Shown one piece after another: positions 6,566 to 6,883 of a stretch of DNA of 6,883 nt. The DNA lies in contig DASVXQ010000048.1 of assembly GCA_036392615.1 (NCBI GenBank), positions 1 through 6,883 on the forward strand, written 5' to 3'. Below the pieces are notes generated by a model, which had not been told where the DNA came from, ran no database searches, and saw only the letters and a list, made by a program, of their open reading frames with translations. Positions within the stretch are counted from its first letter, which is position 1, and each line of letters begins with the position of its first letter. The DNA is from DASVXQ01 sp036392615. GTDB lineage: Bacteria > Actinomycetota > CALGFH01. Both the position numbers and the translations under genes were made by a program.

Positions 6566-6883
6566 TCAGCCGTCGACGCGGAAGTGGTCGAAGGCGAGGC
6601 CGGCGAGCGGGGCGGGGCCGCGGGGAGTGAGGCGGACGCGGCGGTCGGGGGTGGCGGTGAAGCGGCCGCACTCGATCACGGCGTGGGCGGCGGGGTCGAC
6701 CTCGGGCGGCAGGGCGACCGCGAGGACGAAGTCCTCTCCGCCGCCGAGGGCGAGCGCGACCGGGTCGCGGTCGAGCAGCTCGGCGGCCCGGCGCACGCCG
6801 GGGGCGAGCGGCACCCGCGCCTCGTCGACCTCCAGCCCGGTGCCTGACGCCTCCGCCAGGTGCAGGGCGTCGCCGGCCAGCCC
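6566..6883 (-). CDS. thiL: Thiamine-monophosphate kinase, C-terminal 105 residues
   Basis: ThiL phosphorylates thiamine monophosphate with ATP to thiamine pyrophosphate, the last step of cofactor synthesis. Only the 3' part lies in the window. The visible part begins GLAGDALHLAEASGTG, which directly follows the family's (D)xSDGL nucleotide/metal motif. It continues with ALALGGGEDFVLAVALPP, the counterpart of the family GGEDYELLF motif, and then the closing glycine-rich strand region (VIECGRFTATPDRR... FDHFRVDG) to a TGA at 6568-6566. The reading frame is open to the window edge. The order thiL - GNAT - ALDH - thiD on one strand puts two thiamine enzymes in one probable transcription unit, although the stem-loop and the possible promoter after thiL may split it. 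Confidence 0.92.
   Translation of the reverse strand, partial: GLAGDALHLAEASGTGLEVDEARVPLAPGVRRAAELLDRDPVALALGGGEDFVLAVALPPEVDPAAHAVIECGRFTATPDRRVRLTPRGPAPLAGLAFDHFRVDG

Overview
This is a very G+C-rich window (48 of 60 bases at 1441-1500) from what looks like an actinobacterium (Actinomycetota). The evidence is the strongly GC3-biased codon use, a zinc-type L28, GTG starts, two probable leaderless starts, and a thiL / thiD / rpmB / recG neighbourhood like that of Streptomyces and Mycobacterium. I cannot place it more precisely. No tRNA, rRNA, CRISPR array or insertion sequence was seen.

Left part (1-2040, minus strand): the 5' part of recG, the branch-migrating DNA helicase, which runs off the left edge. 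Its Walker A motif GDVGSGKT is split between Lys and Thr by a complete in-frame 353-residue intein (79-1137). The intein carries a LAGLIDADG homing endonuclease with both catalytic aspartates. It starts with Ala rather than Cys or Ser and has the Trp / block-F Cys / Thr signature of class 3 inteins, the mechanistic class defined by the mycobacteriophage Bethlehem DnaB intein. This is the most notable item in the window: RecG can only be an active ATPase after protein splicing.

Middle part (2041-3439): a divergent promoter region separates recG from rpmB (ribosomal protein L28, plus strand). rpmB ends in a strong hairpin terminator. It is followed by a plus-strand gene for a helical DUF6483-type protein of unknown role. 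Two near-identical 23-bp repeats with internal dyad symmetry lie where this gene converges with thiD.

Right part (3434-6883, minus strand): a co-directional set in transcription order, namely thiL (3' part, runs off the right edge), a GNAT acetyltransferase, an NAD(P)-dependent aldehyde dehydrogenase, and thiD. ThiD makes HMP-pyrophosphate for thiamine phosphate synthesis and ThiL makes thiamine pyrophosphate, so the two ends of the set belong to one pathway. The two genes between them have no evident link to thiamine.
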